Below, one piece after another: positions 63,901 through 64,000 of a stretch of DNA of 64,000 bases. Within the stretch, counting starts at the first letter, position 1, and each line of letters starts with the position of its first letter. The translations under genes and the position numbers were made by a program. The stretch comes from Clusia tigrina (lineage: Eukaryota; Arthropoda; Insecta; Diptera; Clusiidae), in the NCBI GenBank assembly GCA_920105625.2, contig OV050030.1, forward strand, positions 238,483,889-238,547,888. Direction: 5' to 3'. A model generated the notes under the pieces. The model was given only the letters and a program-made list of their open reading frames with translations, had not been told where the DNA came from and made no database searches.

Positions 63901-64000
63901 AGAAGTTAGGGCCATTTGAAGTTTTATCAGTGTTTATTTTGGGACTCAAGGGTAGCATAGCTTTGAGCGATAGCTTAAATTGACAAGAGGCTCGAGTACT
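60935..64000. repeat. Mixed flank monomers to the window end
   Basis: tatattag/gttgg monomers return at 60935 and 62305, and gatagttg at 61717 and 62893. The last 197-bp class monomer is at 63089. Monomers at 61327 ('gatagtgtagg') and 61522 are 195 bp. The array runs off the window with a 127-bp partial monomer from 63874, so its right end is not seen. Confidence 0.8.
61522..61716. repeat. 195-bp monomer with an unusual 'cacacgagg' patch
   Basis: After 'gttaggg', where nearly all monomers read 'ccatttgaagtttt', this copy reads 'cacacgaggtttt'. Several clustered substitutions plus a one-base loss set it apart. The rest of the monomer is ordinary. Confidence 0.8.

Larger units (their letters stand above)
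1..64000. repeat. 196-bp satellite DNA array, 326 complete monomers plus a partial
   Basis: The sequence is a continuous head-to-tail array. Monomer starts fall at 1, 197, 393, 589 and so on to 63874, spaced 196 bp except for a small set of indel monomers (182, 186, 194, 195 and 197 bp). Summing the indels gives -23 bp, and (63873+23)/196 is exactly 326, which checks the count. All monomers lie in the same orientation, and no inverted monomer or foreign insertion was seen. The consensus has 58 A, 65 T, 47 G and 26 C. Stops in every frame and a length not divisible by three argue against coding. Megasatellites of this size are typical of centromeric or heterochromatic blocks in eukaryotes. The centromere assignment is inference, and I cannot name the satellite family or species. 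Confidence 0.98.

Noticed and set aside
1..64000. TTAGGG within 'gttagggcc' as interstitial telomeric repeat
   Set aside because: Only a single hexamer occurs per 196-bp monomer, never in tandem. It is a chance match in a G-rich segment.
1..64000. CRISPR array
   Set aside because: The repeats are 196 bp and contiguous with no unique spacers, and no cas genes are present.
1..64000. CENP-B box
   Set aside because: No match to TTCGnnnnAnnCGGG in the consensus or in the variants inspected.
1..64000. Transposon or retroelement insertion
   Set aside because: Every interval between monomer starts is 182-197 bp, leaving no room for an insert, and no terminal repeats or target-site duplications are seen.
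1..64000. Canonical G-quadruplex
   Set aside because: The monomer has only three GGG runs (near 36, 68 and 77), and the first is about 30 bp from the second, so the four-run, short-loop rule is not met.

Overview
The whole 64-kb window is one uninterrupted satellite-DNA array. I found no protein gene, RNA gene, transposable element, CRISPR array, microsatellite or unique-sequence island. A 196-bp monomer (consensus about 37% GC) repeats head to tail, always in the same orientation. Following the monomer start 'ctttgatagg' through the window gives 326 complete monomers (1-63873) plus a 127-bp partial one (63874-64000). The net length deviation is only -23 bp, so nearly every monomer is exactly 196 bp. 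Such an array indicates a eukaryotic nuclear genome, probably centromeric, pericentromeric or other constitutive heterochromatin. Frequent CG-to-CA/TG differences between monomers suggest a genome with cytosine methylation, such as a plant or vertebrate. I do not recognise the monomer as a named satellite, so the species is left open.

The array is built from diverged monomer types arranged in higher-order repeats (HORs). Layout from left to right: (1) 1 to about 8.8 kb, the most heterogeneous part, with private alleles and short HORs (3-mer x2, a 3-mer cassette x3, 6-mer x2, 5-mer). (2) 9.2-11.0 kb, a four-monomer cassette repeated six monomers apart. (3) 11.0-23.0 kb, two adjacent giant units (5,669 and 6,257 bp) that differ in length by exactly three monomers. 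(4) 23-39.7 kb, mixed 2-, 4-, 5- and 7-monomer modules including a roughly 2.5-kb duplication. (5) 39.8-46.6 kb, a 16-monomer HOR (about 3,138 bp) in 2.2 copies. (6) 46.6-49.0 kb, an 8-monomer-spaced pattern. (7) 49.0-56.4 kb, a 19-monomer HOR (3,725 bp) in two adjacent copies. (8) 56.4-57.6 kb, a fragment of the 16-mer type. (9) 57.6-64 kb, a return of the 7-monomer module seen at 27-38.6 kb.

The 39-57.6 kb core lacks several monomer classes that occur on both sides of it. This fits a younger, homogenised core expanded inside an older array. No gene products work together here. The biology visible is the array's own evolution: in-register unequal exchange, short gene-conversion tracts, slippage deletions and probable methyl-cytosine decay. 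Monomer coordinates use 'ctttgatagg' as an arbitrary start, and HOR boundaries are accurate to about one monomer.
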